This document shows, one piece after another, positions 14,203-24,351 of a DNA stretch of 32,064 nt; within the stretch, counting starts at the first letter, position 1; every line of letters begins with the position of its first letter. Source of the DNA: SAR324 cluster bacterium (GTDB taxonomy: Bacteria; SAR324; JACQKK01); NCBI GenBank assembly GCA_027297205.1, contig JAPUIH010000031.1, positions 1 to 32,064 on the forward strand. The letters are read 5' to 3'. The notes under the pieces were generated by a model. The model saw only the letters and a list, made by a program, of their open reading frames with translations, had not been told where the DNA came from and did no database searches. The translations under genes were made by a program, and so were the position numbers.

Positions 14203-16290
14203 ATGGCCGTAGGAACCGCAGAAACTACATTGATGAAGGTCGGCCGCCATACCGACTTTATGCTGGCCATTGGTGTGGTCAGTATCATCATGGTGTTGGT
14301 GCTGCCCCTCGCGCCGATCCTGCTGGATTTGCTGCTGACGACCAGCATCGCCGTGGCGGTGTTGATTCTATTCGTTTCGCTGTTTACCAGGACGACGCTG
14401 GACTTTTCGGCTTTTCCGACCATCTTGCTTATTTCCACCTTGTTCCGCCTTTCGCTGAACGTTGCGTCCACCCGGCTCATTCTGGTGAATGGCAACCAAG
14501 GCTTGGCCGCGGCGGGGAACGTCATCAAATCCTTCGGCGATTTTGTGGTCGGCGGTAACTTTGTGGTGGGGATTATCATTTTCCTGATCCTGGTGGTTAT
14601 CAACTTTGTGGTAATCACCAAAGGCGCGGGGCGGATCGCCGAGGTGGCGGCACGCTTTACCCTGGACGCCATGCCGGGCAAGCAGATGGCCATCGACGCC
14701 GATCTCAATGCGGGCATCATCGAAGATACGGAAGCCAAGGAGCGCCGCGTCAGGATTCAGCAAGAGGCGGATTTTTACGGTGCCATGGATGGTGCCAGCA
14801 AGTTCGTACGGGGGGATGCTATCGCGGGTTTGATCATCACCGGCGTCAACATCATCGGCGGACTGGTGATCGGGGTCTTTCAATTCGGCATGGATCTGGA
14901 AACGGCCCTAGACACCTACACGGTCTTGACCGTGGGCGATGGCCTGGTCGCACAGATTCCGGCTCTGATCGTCTCCATGGCCGCTGGTATCGCCGTTACC
15001 AAGGCTTCGGGCGACGAAACCCTGGCCGATGACATCAAAAAGCAGTTGCTGGGCAATCACCGGGCCATGTCCGTGGCGTCGCTGGTGATTTTTGGCTTCG
15101 CCATCATTCCCGGCATGCCCACTTTGCCCATGATGGTGGTGGCGTCGACCGTGGGCTTAATTGCCTATTTGACCTACAGCGGAAAACAGCGGGCAAGCGC
15201 GGAAGAGGTGGAAGCCACGGCTGCCGAAGCGCAGCAGGCCGCCGAGGAGGCCCCGGAAGACATCGAGGCATTGCTGCCCATCGACCGCCTTGGCATTGAG
15301 CTTGGGTTTGGGCTGATTCCTCTGGTTGATGCCGAGCAGGACGGGGAGCTGCTGGAGCGGATCAAGTCCATCCGCCGCCAGTTGGCGACGGAAATGGGCT
15401 TTATCGTTCCGCCCATCCATATCAAGGACAATCTGGATCTGGCCCCGGGCGCCTATTCCATCATCATCAAAGGGGTGGAAGTGGGGCGCTCCGAAGTGAT
15501 GCTGGATCACTTGCTGGCCATGAAGACTGGCGATGTGGACGAGGATATTGCCGGGGTGGACACCATCGAACCCGCATTCGGTTTGCCCGCCCTGTGGATT
15601 CCACCCGAAGATCAGGAGCGCGCGCAGTTCGCCGGCTTTACCGTGGTCGATCTGCCCACGGTGCTGGCCACGCACCTGATTGAAGTTGTAAAGCGTCATG
15701 CGCCGGAGTTCCTGGGCAGGCAGGAAGCACAACGGCTGATCGACAATTTCGGCAAGGATGAGCCCAAGGTGGTGGAGGAGTTGATCCCCAACGTACTCAC
15801 CCTGGGTGTGGTGCAGAAAGTGATGCAGAACCTGCTGCGTGAGCGGGTGTCCATTCGCGATCTGCACACGGTGATGGAAACCCTGGCCGACATGGGGGGA
15901 TTAACCAAGGACCCGGACCTGCTCACCGAGTATGTGCGCCAATATATGGCGCGCACCATCACGCGCCAGTATCAGACGCCTGACGGCACGCTGCCGCTGG
16001 TTTCGCTCTCCCAGGACTGGGAGGACAAGCTGGCCGCCGCCATCCAGACCACGCCCCAGGGCACTTATCTGGGCCTGGATCCCGAAATGGCGCAAAACGT
16101 TATTCAGAACATTGAAGGGCAGATGGAAAACTTCGCCGTATTCAGTTACCAGCCCATTTTGCTCTGTTCGCCGTTGATCCGGCCCCATGTGAAGAAATTG
16201 ACTGAACGGTTTATTCCGAATCTGGTGGTGCTGTCCCACAACGAGGTCTCCCACGACGTGCGAATCGAGTCTTTGGGACTGGTAGGCTAG
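14203..16290 (+). CDS. flhA: Flagellar export apparatus protein FlhA
   Basis: TLFRLSLNVASTRLIL, GDFVVGGNFVVGIIIFLILVVINFVVITKGAGRIAEVAARFTLDAMPGKQMAIDADLNAGII. 695 aa. Confidence 0.98.
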   Translation: MAVGTAETTLMKVGRHTDFMLAIGVVSIIMVLVLPLAPILLDLLLTTSIAVAVLILFVSLFTRTTLDFSAFPTILLISTLFRLSLNVASTRLILVNGNQGLAAAGNVIKSFGDFVVGGNFVVGIIIFLILVVINFVVITKGAGRIAEVAARFTLDAMPGKQMAIDADLNAGIIEDTEAKERRVRIQQEADFYGAMDGASKFVRGDAIAGLIITGVNIIGGLVIGVFQFGMDLETALDTYTVLTVGDGLVAQIPALIVSMAAGIAVTKASGDETLADDIKKQLLGNHRAMSVASLVIFGFAIIPGMPTLPMMVVASTVGLIAYLTYSGKQRASAEEVEATAAEAQQAAEEAPEDIEALLPIDRLGIELGFGLIPLVDAEQDGELLERIKSIRRQLATEMGFIVPPIHIKDNLDLAPGAYSIIIKGVEVGRSEVMLDHLLAMKTGDVDEDIAGVDTIEPAFGLPALWIPPEDQERAQFAGFTVVDLPTVLATHLIEVVKRHAPEFLGRQEAQRLIDNFGKDEPKVVEELIPNVLTLGVVQKVMQNLLRERVSIRDLHTVMETLADMGGLTKDPDLLTEYVRQYMARTITRQYQTPDGTLPLVSLSQDWEDKLAAAIQTTPQGTYLGLDPEMAQNVIQNIEGQMENFAVFSYQPILLCSPLIRPHVKKLTERFIPNLVVLSHNEVSHDVRIESLGLVG

Positions 16291-16339
16291 AACGCCGGAT
16301 GTGGGGGAGCGCATCCGCAATTGAGGCAATAGGTCAGTA

Positions 16340-17644
16340 ATGCAAATCAAACGTTACCGCGCAGCGGATATGCACGAGGCGTTGAGCAAGGTCAAAAAAG
16401 ACATGGGCGCGGATGCCGTGATTCTATCCACCCGCCAGGTGCGGGGGGGAGGCGGAACTTTCGGCCTGTTCGGCAAACCCATGCTGGAGGTCACCGCCGC
16501 CCGCGAGACGCCGGGCGACGACGGGGGCAACAGTACCCTGCGCGCCGCTTTGACCGGGGGCGACAGGGCGCTGGCCGTCAATGAGGGGGAGCATCGGCCC
16601 GCGGATGGCGCGGCAAGCGAATTAATGCGCCAGATGCTTTCCAGGAACAAGATGGAGACCGAAAGCTTGCTGGCACCCTTGCAGGATGACATCCACGATC
16701 TGAAAGAGATTATGCAGTCCGTGGGGGATTCCCAGAAAAATGGCCTGCGCGAGGAGACCGCGCTGCAGCAAATCCGTAGCGACCTGGCCAACATGCACCA
16801 GTTGCTGCACTCCCTGACCGCTCAATCCACAACCCTGCGCGGGGCGGAATATCCCGACAACCTGGTGGTGCTCTACCAGCAGTTGATCTTTAACGGGATG
16901 GAGGAAAAATTCGCGCGGCGGCTGGTGGAAGAATCCCTGAAAAGCATCCCGGGCAAGGAGATGGAAGATTTCTCCTACGTAAAGATCTTCCTGGCCCGCA
17001 TGCTGATGAAGATCATCAACACCACAAACGGCATCCAGGCCGATGGAGATCAGCAGAAAGTGGTGGCGCTGGTCGGTCCCACAGGCGTGGGCAAGACCAC
17101 CACGGTGGCCAAGCTGGCCTCCGAGCAACTGCTCAAGCATCGCAGGAAGGTGGCGCTGATCACCATCGACACCTTCCGTATCGCCGCGGTGGAGCAGCTC
17201 AAGGTGTATGCGAAAATCATGGGCGTTCCCGTCTCGGTGGTGCAGAGCAAGGGGGAACTGCGCCAGGCCATTGACAGAAATGCCGGCGCGGATGTCATAT
17301 TCGTGGATACAGGCGGGCGTTCCCAGCGCGACGACTTGCAAATGTCGGAAATCTACAAGCTCTTTGGAGATGCGGAAAACATCGACATCCTGCTGACCCT
17401 GAGCGCCACCACCAAGGATGCGGACCTGACCGAGATAACCCGGCGCTTCAATGAAATCCCTCTTTCCGGAGTGGTGTTTACAAAGCTGGACGAGAGCACG
17501 GCCTTTGGTTCTATGTTCAACCATGCCATCCGCTTCAAAATGCCAATTGCCTATTTGACCACGGGTCAGAAGGTGCCCGAGGACATGGAGTTGGCCACGC
17601 GGGAGCGCTTGGTCGACCTGATGTTGAATATCACCGATGCCTGA
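16340..17644 (+). CDS. flhF: Flagellar SRP-like GTPase FlhF
   Basis: MQIKRYRAADMHEALSKVKKDMGADAVILSTR; GTPase motifs VGPTGVGKTTTVAKLA, TIDTFRIAAVEQL, VDTGGRSQRD, TKLDE. Confidence 0.97.
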   Translation: MQIKRYRAADMHEALSKVKKDMGADAVILSTRQVRGGGGTFGLFGKPMLEVTAARETPGDDGGNSTLRAALTGGDRALAVNEGEHRPADGAASELMRQMLSRNKMETESLLAPLQDDIHDLKEIMQSVGDSQKNGLREETALQQIRSDLANMHQLLHSLTAQSTTLRGAEYPDNLVVLYQQLIFNGMEEKFARRLVEESLKSIPGKEMEDFSYVKIFLARMLMKIINTTNGIQADGDQQKVVALVGPTGVGKTTTVAKLASEQLLKHRRKVALITIDTFRIAAVEQLKVYAKIMGVPVSVVQSKGELRQAIDRNAGADVIFVDTGGRSQRDDLQMSEIYKLFGDAENIDILLTLSATTKDADLTEITRRFNEIPLSGVVFTKLDESTAFGSMFNHAIRFKMPIAYLTTGQKVPEDMELATRERLVDLMLNITDA

Positions 17645-17723
17645 GCGCCGGGCCGGATGATCGCCGCGGGAGCTGTCCCGCGGCAACCACCTCTTACGAA
17701 ATTACGCGTCGAGCAGCCCATCC

Positions 17724-18638
17724 ATGGATCAAGCAACCACCCTCCGCAAAATCGTCAATCTCAACAAATTCGAAGAAGGCCCGCAGCCCAAGTTGAGCGG
17801 CCGCATGCGCGTGATCGCCATTACCAGCGGCAAAGGCGGAGTCGGCAAAACGAATATTGTGCTCAATCTGTGCATGGCCCTGAGCAGTCGTAATCGCCGC
17901 GTATTGTTGCTCGATGCGGACATGGGGCTGGCCAATGTGGATGTGTTGCTGGGGCTCACTCCCAAATATACCCTTGAACACGTGATGAATCGGCAGAAGG
18001 ATGTGCGGGACATCATGCTCACCGGTCCCGCCGGATTCCGCATCCTTCCCTCGGGTTCGGGCATCAGCGAGCTCTCTGAAATGACCTATGAGCAGCAAAT
18101 GCACCTGTTTCAGGAGCTGAGCAAGATCGACGACGATCTGGATTATCTGTTTATCGATACGGGCGCGGGCATATCCTCCAACGTGCTGCGTTTTAATGCC
18201 TCGGCCAACGAGATTCTGATTATCGCCAATCCGGAGCCCACCTCCATTACGGATGCCTATGCGCTGATGAAGCTGCTGGCCATTAAGTACCACATCCGAG
18301 ATTTTGGCCTTATTGCCAATTCCGTCACTTCCCGGGCCGACGGGCAGGGGGTCTACGACACTCTGGAGCGGGTGTGCAGCCAATTTCTCAAAGTGAACCT
18401 GAACTTTCTGGGCTGGATTCCCTTCGACGCCAATTTCCGCAGGACCGTGCGCCAGCAAAAGCCGCTGCTGGAGTTGTATCCGGATTCCCCCGCGGCAAAG
18501 AGTATTTCCCGCATCGCCGATCTGCTGGACAGCCACTCCGTCACGCAATTGCCTCCTCAAGCCGCCGCCGGCGCTGAAATCGGGCCGGAAAAAGCCTCCA
18601 GTTTTTGGGACCGTTTATTGCATTGGAAGAAGATGTAA
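17724..18638 (+). CDS. flhG: MinD-like ATPase FlhG/FleN, flagellar number regulator
   Basis: ITSGKGGVGKTNIVLNLCMAL deviant Walker A, LLDADMGLANVDVLLGL; directly downstream of flhF. Confidence 0.95.
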   Translation: MDQATTLRKIVNLNKFEEGPQPKLSGRMRVIAITSGKGGVGKTNIVLNLCMALSSRNRRVLLLDADMGLANVDVLLGLTPKYTLEHVMNRQKDVRDIMLTGPAGFRILPSGSGISELSEMTYEQQMHLFQELSKIDDDLDYLFIDTGAGISSNVLRFNASANEILIIANPEPTSITDAYALMKLLAIKYHIRDFGLIANSVTSRADGQGVYDTLERVCSQFLKVNLNFLGWIPFDANFRRTVRQQKPLLELYPDSPAAKSISRIADLLDSHSVTQLPPQAAAGAEIGPEKASSFWDRLLHWKKM

Positions 18639-18720
18639 CGACTGCCCGGAGGTGCGTCTTCGCGCCTGTGGGTTGCCGCCGATGCAGTGGAACGCAGTCT
18701 CTGGAAAACTGGAGCAGTGC

Positions 18721-19503
18721 ATGAACAACCCCTATGCCCAGTACGCATACCAGGGGAAGTCCAGGGAGGAGATGGTGCTGGAATACGCGCCGCTGGTGAA
18801 GCAGATCGCCAACCGGCTGGCAGCCCGCCTTCCCGACAATCTGGACAGGCAGGATCTCATCCAGGCGGGCATGATCGGCTTGCTGGATGCGATCGAAAAG
18901 TACGACCCCCAGAAAGAGACCCGCTTCCGCACATACGCGGAGTTCCGCGTCCGGGGGGCCATGCTGGATGACCTGCGCGCCTCCGACTGGATTCCCCGCT
19001 CGGTGCGGGAAAACGCCGACCGCGTAGGCCGGGCCATTCGCTCCCTGCAATCGGAACTGGGCCGCCAGCCGGAAGAAGCCGAAATCGCCGACAGCCTGAA
19101 AATCTCCCTGGCGGAGTACCACACCCTGCTGCTCAAGGCCAAAGCCGTGCCCCTGCTCTCCCTGGAAAATCTGGGAAGTTTTGAAGGCGATGAGCAGCAC
19201 GGTTCGATTTTCGACCTGCTGGAAGATCCCGACTGTACCGATCCCCTGGATACTCTGGCCCTGCAACACTTGCAGGAGCGGCTCAGCGATGCCATCCGCG
19301 AGCTGCCGGAAAAGGAGCAGTTGCTGCTCACTATGTACTATGATGAAGAGTTGAATCTGAAGGAAATTGGCGCGGTGATGGGTGTCACCGAGTCCCGGGC
19401 CTCGCAAATCCGCACCCAGTCCATCATGCGCCTGCGCAATGCGCTCAAAAGCACCGCCCCCACCGATCTCATCGACCGAATGCTCGACCGCCGGGCCACC
19501 TAG
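18721..19503 (+). CDS. fliA: Flagellar sigma factor FliA (sigma28)
   Basis: LVKQIANRLAARLPDNLDRQDLIQAGMIGLLDAIEKYDPQKETRFRTYAEFRVRGAMLDDLRASDWIPRSVR, and a region 4 HTH at MYYDEELNLKEIGAVMGVTESRASQIRTQ. Start MNNPYAQYAYQG at 18721. Confidence 0.96.
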   Translation: MNNPYAQYAYQGKSREEMVLEYAPLVKQIANRLAARLPDNLDRQDLIQAGMIGLLDAIEKYDPQKETRFRTYAEFRVRGAMLDDLRASDWIPRSVRENADRVGRAIRSLQSELGRQPEEAEIADSLKISLAEYHTLLLKAKAVPLLSLENLGSFEGDEQHGSIFDLLEDPDCTDPLDTLALQHLQERLSDAIRELPEKEQLLLTMYYDEELNLKEIGAVMGVTESRASQIRTQSIMRLRNALKSTAPTDLIDRMLDRRAT

Positions 19504-19688
19504 CCACACCGCCGCTTCCTCCCGCCAAGTTTCTGCCTGCTTTTCCTGCAAGCCACTGCCGGCCCTGTGCTTTCTTGCGTGCGCCGTGCGGAAGCCCCTG
19601 CGATTCCCATAGGTTCTTGCGTTCCGGTGCGGCCTTCGGGCTAGGCACTGCCTGAGAGACTGCGCGCCGGCCCGGCCCCCTGCGAGAC

Positions 19689-19736
19689 GCCCGCCCACTC
19701 GCGAGTGGGTGGGCGCCTCAGGGAGGCGGCTTTTTT
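19689..19736. terminator. Double-hairpin intrinsic terminator downstream of fliA
   Basis: GCCCGCCCACTCGCGAGTGGGTGGGC (19689-19714), then GCCTC-AGG-GAGGC (19715-19727), then GGCTTTTTT. Confidence 0.75.
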
Positions 19737-19753
19737 ATATAACTGAAATTTTA

Positions 19754-19857
19754 GGACTCCGCGTTGCTGAGGAGCGGGCCTGTCCTGAGCGAAGTCGAAG
19801 GGCGAAGCTCACGTCTCGCCTGTCCTGAGCGAAGTCGAAGGGAAGTACGCGGAGTCC
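19754..19857. repeat. Composite intergenic repeat: 11-bp terminal inverted repeats enclosing two 25-bp direct repeats
   Basis: GGACTCCGCGT (19754-19764) and ACGCGGAGTCC (19847-19857) flank two exact copies of GCCTGTCCTGAGCGAAGTCGAAGGG at 19778-19802 and 19818-19842, 40-bp period. Confidence 0.85.
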
Positions 19858-19902
19858 GTAGCACCAACTAAATTCGCGCATTCCACAACTCTCAGACAAA
19901 AC

Positions 19903-20556
19903 CTAGGCGATGATGTCCAGCAGGCCATCCATGCGGTCAATGATGAAATCGGGCTGTTCGGCAATCATTTCCTTCCGGCTTGCCACGCCATAGGTTACGG
20001 CGACGGTCATCACGCCTGCCGCCTTGCCCGCACGCACGTCGTTGATGCCGTCCCCAATCATTACCACTTGCTCTGGCCGCAAACCATGCTTGCATATGAA
20101 ATGGGTGAGGGGCAGGGGGTCGGGCTTCATGCGTGCCAGGGAGTCTCCACCCAGCACGGTGCCAAAGCGCTCCCGCACGCATAGCCCGGTCAGCAGGGTT
20201 TCCGTCTGCCGGATCGGCTTGTTGGTCACCACACCCAGGGCGCGATTGCGAAAGTGATCCAGCACGAATTCCACGCCATCGTGGAGCCTGCTTTGGTCAA
20301 GCATGTGTTGCTCATAAAAGGCGCCATAGTGGCCATGGGCCTCTTCGAACAGGTGCTCCGCCACCGGCACCGTCTGCCGCACCAGGTAGGCGGTGCCGTT
20401 CCCCACCTGCCCGGTAATCTGATCGGCCGGCAGGGGATCCATGCCATATTGGCCGCGGGTCAGGTTGATGGCGGTGGCAATGTCCGGCAAGGTATCCACG
20501 AGCGTGCCGTCGAGATCGAATATCAAACCCTCCTTAGGTTGCGGAATGCTGCTCAT
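19903..20556 (-). CDS. gph: HAD-family phosphatase, probable phosphoglycolate phosphatase
   Basis: LIFDLDGTLVDTLPDIATAIN, GVVTNKPIRQTETLL, KPDPLPLTHFI, MIGDGINDVRAGKAAGV. Confidence 0.88.
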   Translation of the reverse strand: MSSIPQPKEGLIFDLDGTLVDTLPDIATAINLTRGQYGMDPLPADQITGQVGNGTAYLVRQTVPVAEHLFEEAHGHYGAFYEQHMLDQSRLHDGVEFVLDHFRNRALGVVTNKPIRQTETLLTGLCVRERFGTVLGGDSLARMKPDPLPLTHFICKHGLRPEQVVMIGDGINDVRAGKAAGVMTVAVTYGVASRKEMIAEQPDFIIDRMDGLLDIIA

Positions 20557-22199
20557 GGTTGTGATGAGTCCTGTGATTGATTGGAGGCCCGGCTCAACAC
20601 ACGCTTTGCCAGCGCCACCCAGTTACGCGCCTGGGCGTCCCCCAGCATCAGGGTGGCGGCCAGGTAGAGCGCCGCGGCACCCGTCAGGGTCAACCCGAAC
20701 ACGATCCAGTTGTTGAGGGAGAACGGGCCGTGCCGCCATTCTCCGAATCCGATCGCCCACCAGGCCAGCAGGCCACAGGCCAGCGCCGAGACCCCTTGCA
20801 CCACCAGGGGCCGCCAGGGAAACCAGTTGCTGAGATGGCTGGCCTTGCGCCTGAGCAGAAAGCCCAGCAGGGCGCATTGGAACCAAGTGCCGCCGCTCAA
20901 TCCCAGGGCCAGCCCCTGCACTTCCCAGCGCTGACTGAGCCACCATCCCAGGGCGCCGGTGACCAGCAGCGTCGCCGCGGACACGGCCACCGGTGTGCGG
21001 GCGTCACCCATGGCGTAAAAGACAGGCACCATCACCCGTACCCCCGCCAGGGCCGGCAGGCCCAGGGCCAGCAGGCGCACGGCGTCCGCGGTGGAGACCA
21101 CGTCGCCATACTGGAAGGCGCCGTGCAAGTAGAGCATGGCCACGATTCCAGGCGCCGCCGCAATCAAACCCGCCATGGCGGGCAGAATGGTATAAAGCAC
21201 CGCGGCGAAGGTGAGTCGGATCGTCTGCCCAAGGCGTTCCCAGTCCTGATGGGCCTGGTGGCGGCTCAGCTGCGGCAGTCCGGCGGTGGTAAAGGCAAGG
21301 GCGAACAGGCCCATCACCAGTTCGGAAAGGCGGGTGGCGTTGTGATATTGAAAAATCTGTCCCGCGGGCAGGAAACTGGCGATCACACCAAGAATGATGA
21401 TGTTCAACTCGTACACCGCCACCCCGAACAGGGATGGCAACAGCAGGCGGAACAATTGACGTACGTGCGGGTCGCTCCAGCCGGCTTTCGGCAGGAGTGG
21501 TATGCGGTGGCTGCCCAGGGAAGGCAATTGCAGCAACACCTGCGCCACGCCCCCCACGAGCACGCCACCCGCGATGGCCAGCACGGGCTGTGCCAGGAAT
21601 CCGGAGAAGCCGATGACTGCGGCGATGATGCCCACATTGAGAAATATCGGCGCGGCCGCCGGGGCCGCGAAACTGCCCTGGGCATTGAGGATGCCCATGG
21701 CCCATGCCACCAGGGAGACCAGAATCAGATAGGGAAAGGTCAGGCGCAGCAAATCGGCGGTCAGGGCAAATTTTTCCGGATCATTCAGGAAGCCTGGCGA
21801 GAACAGCGCGGTGAGCGGGCCGGCCAATAATATGCCCGCCAGGGTGAGCACCAGGGTCGTGACCAGTACCAGGCCCAGCACGCGCCGTGCAAACTCAATG
21901 GCCGCCTCCGGCCCCTGCTGTTCGCGTACTTGCACGAATATGGGGACGAAGGCGATGGTCATGGAGCCTTCCGCCGTAAGGCGCCTCAGGGCGTTGGGAA
22001 TGCGGAAGGCCTGCACCCAGGCATCGGTGGCGCCGCTGGCGCCAAACCGATGGGCAATTGTAAGGTCCCTGGCCATGCCGAGCACCCTGGAAATCAGGGT
22101 AAACGCGGTGACGATGCCCGCGTGACGGTAAATTATCGCGGCTTCCTCGCTGTGCGCCGCCGGAGAAGATGATGGGCCGGGCGAGACTGGATCACTCAT
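20553..22199 (-). CDS. murJ: Lipid II flippase MurJ (MviN)
   Basis: TLISRVLGMARDLTIAHRFGASGATDAWVQAFRIPNALRRLTAEGSMTIAFVPIF; polytopic, 548 aa. Confidence 0.95.
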   Translation of the reverse strand: MSDPVSPGPSSSPAAHSEEAAIIYRHAGIVTAFTLISRVLGMARDLTIAHRFGASGATDAWVQAFRIPNALRRLTAEGSMTIAFVPIFVQVREQQGPEAAIEFARRVLGLVLVTTLVLTLAGILLAGPLTALFSPGFLNDPEKFALTADLLRLTFPYLILVSLVAWAMGILNAQGSFAAPAAAPIFLNVGIIAAVIGFSGFLAQPVLAIAGGVLVGGVAQVLLQLPSLGSHRIPLLPKAGWSDPHVRQLFRLLLPSLFGVAVYELNIIILGVIASFLPAGQIFQYHNATRLSELVMGLFALAFTTAGLPQLSRHQAHQDWERLGQTIRLTFAAVLYTILPAMAGLIAAAPGIVAMLYLHGAFQYGDVVSTADAVRLLALGLPALAGVRVMVPVFYAMGDARTPVAVSAATLLVTGALGWWLSQRWEVQGLALGLSGGTWFQCALLGFLLRRKASHLSNWFPWRPLVVQGVSALACGLLAWWAIGFGEWRHGPFSLNNWIVFGLTLTGAAALYLAATLMLGDAQARNWVALAKRVLSRASNQSQDSSQP

Positions 22200-22329
22200 G
22201 GAGTATGGATGCTGTGTGATGGGACTCGGGAATGCCGTGCATGCCGTGAATGTAAATTTGACGGGATAATTCCGAGCCCCTTCCCGGTCCGGTTATTGCG
22301 CCGGTTGCGGCGGGGCCGCGCCTTTTCCA

Positions 22330-24192
22330 TCAGACCGATCCCTTGCTGTTGATGGCGCGGTCCAGATTATACGCGGCGCTGATCAGGGCGAAATGGCTGA
22401 ACGCCTGGGGGAAATTCCCCAGCAGCTCGCCCGTGGAGGAAATTTCCTCGCTGTACAGGCCCAGGTGATTGGCGTAGCTGAGCATCTTCTCGAAAATCAG
22501 GCGGGCCTCCCGCAGCCGGCCGGCCCGGGTGAGGGCTTCCACCAGCCAGAAGGTGCACATAGTGAAAGTGCCCTCCTCCCCTGTAATGCCGTCGTCGGCG
22601 CTGTCTCCCGAATCTTCTCCGTGTTTGTAGCGAAACACCAGGGAGTCGGATACCAGATGCTGCAAGGTCTGATTCAAGGTGGCCTGCATGCGCGGATCCT
22701 GCGGCGAAACGAAGAAGACCAGGGGCATGATCAGGTTGCTCGCATCCATCGCGGTGGAGTCGTAATATTGCACGAAGCATTGCAATTCCTGGTTCCAGCC
22801 CCGGCTCATAACCTCGCTGTAAATTGTCTCGCGCACCTTGCGCCAGCGGCCGCTGTTGGAGGGGAAGCCGCGTTTTTTGGCAAGGCGGATACCCCGGTCC
22901 AGGGCGACCCAGCACATGACCTTCGAGTAGATGAAGTGCTGGGGCTCACCGCGCACCTCCCAGATTCCCATGTCGGGCTTGTCCCAGTTGTCGCAGACCC
23001 AGTCCAACAGGGGTTGCAGGGAAATCCACAGGCCGGACGAGATGGGCGTGCCATATTTGTTGAACAAATAAATGGCGTCCATCAGTTCGCCATAGATATC
23101 CAGTTGCAGTTGATGGGCGGCGCCATTGCCGATGCGCACGGGCGCGGAACCTTTGTAGCCTTCCAGATTGTCCAGGATGGTTTCCGGTATGTTGTGCTGG
23201 CCGTCAATCTTGTACATGATCTGCAGGGAGCCGTCCGGGTTGCGTTCCTTGGCCCGGGAAGTGAGCCAATCCATGAACTGCGCGGCCTCCTTGGTGAATC
23301 CGATGCGCAGCAGCGCGTAGAGGGAAAATGACGTGTCGCGAATCCAAGTGTAGCGATAGTCCCAATTGCGTGTGCCTCCTATTTTTTCCGGCAGGCTGGT
23401 GGTGGGGGCCGCCACCATGGCGCCGGTGGGCGCATAGGTGAGCAGTTTCAGGGTGAGCGCGGAGCGATGCACCCACTCCCGCCAACGGCCCTGATAGGTG
23501 CATTGGGAAATCCAGCGATGCCAATAATTGATGGTTTCCGTGTAGGCGCTTTCTCCTTCCACGTCGTTCAGGAGCGGATCGCCCCCATCCATCGTGTGAT
23601 TTAGAATGAAATACACGGTTTCCCCCTCTGAAAGGGAAATCTCGCATTCCACGCCTTTATTCTTTACCTGCAGGGGCAGCGGGCTTAGCAAGCCCATGGT
23701 TGTATCTCCCGAACGGAACACTGCGCCGGCCTCGGCCACCTCCACCGAGTGGGTGTCCCGGCCGTAATTGAAGGCGGGATGACATTCCAATTGAAATCGG
23801 ATGGAACCCCGTACGCAGCTCAGCCCGCGGATAATCTGATGCGGTGGATCGTCAACTTCATCGGCCTCGCCGGAAACCGGCATAAAATCGTTCAGTTCAC
23901 CCACACCGTCGGTATGGAGAAAGCGCGTGATCAGTACGTTGGTTTCCGGATAGTAAAATTGTTGGCGGCGGAGGGATTCCTTGGGCGCGATCTTGAAGTA
24001 GCCGCCCCGCTTGTCGTCGAGAATGGCGCCGAACACGCTCGGTGAATCGAAATTTGGCAGGCAATACCAGTCAATGGAGCCGTCGGAGGCCACCAGGGAT
24101 GCGGTATACATGTTTCCGATCAGTCCGTACTCGGAAATTTCCTTATATGCCAAGACCAACCTCTTGCTTGGGTTGTCAGTTTGCCGCGGCAC
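22330..24192 (-). CDS. Glycoside hydrolase family 15 protein (glucoamylase/trehalase-like)
   Basis: EYGLIGNMYTASLVASDGSIDWYCLPNFDSPSVFGAILD, GGTRNWDYRYTWIRDTSFSLYALLRIG, GEEGTFTMCTFWLVEALTRAGRLREARLIFEKML. Confidence 0.93.
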   Translation of the reverse strand: MPRQTDNPSKRLVLAYKEISEYGLIGNMYTASLVASDGSIDWYCLPNFDSPSVFGAILDDKRGGYFKIAPKESLRRQQFYYPETNVLITRFLHTDGVGELNDFMPVSGEADEVDDPPHQIIRGLSCVRGSIRFQLECHPAFNYGRDTHSVEVAEAGAVFRSGDTTMGLLSPLPLQVKNKGVECEISLSEGETVYFILNHTMDGGDPLLNDVEGESAYTETINYWHRWISQCTYQGRWREWVHRSALTLKLLTYAPTGAMVAAPTTSLPEKIGGTRNWDYRYTWIRDTSFSLYALLRIGFTKEAAQFMDWLTSRAKERNPDGSLQIMYKIDGQHNIPETILDNLEGYKGSAPVRIGNGAAHQLQLDIYGELMDAIYLFNKYGTPISSGLWISLQPLLDWVCDNWDKPDMGIWEVRGEPQHFIYSKVMCWVALDRGIRLAKKRGFPSNSGRWRKVRETIYSEVMSRGWNQELQCFVQYYDSTAMDASNLIMPLVFFVSPQDPRMQATLNQTLQHLVSDSLVFRYKHGEDSGDSADDGITGEEGTFTMCTFWLVEALTRAGRLREARLIFEKMLSYANHLGLYSEEISSTGELLGNFPQAFSHFALISAAYNLDRAINSKGSV

Positions 24193-24351
24193 CGGCGCAC
24201 CCGCCCGCGGTGAACCGGGGAAGTGACGCAGCGGCCCATGCTCCCCGCCACCGGTGGTCTCCGGTGCGGCGCCCCGCCGCCTACATTTTAGTCCTGCCTA
24301 TCTTTAACGTAAATATTCCCGCAGGCCGGTGGGAGGCTGCTCCCAATCCTG

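Noticed and set aside
19778-19842. CRISPR array
   Set aside because: Only two repeat copies with a 15-nt spacer and no cas genes; better described as an intergenic repeat.
20577-21830. 417-aa plus-strand ORF opposite murJ
   Set aside because: Gln/Gly/Arg-rich shadow of a clear MurJ.
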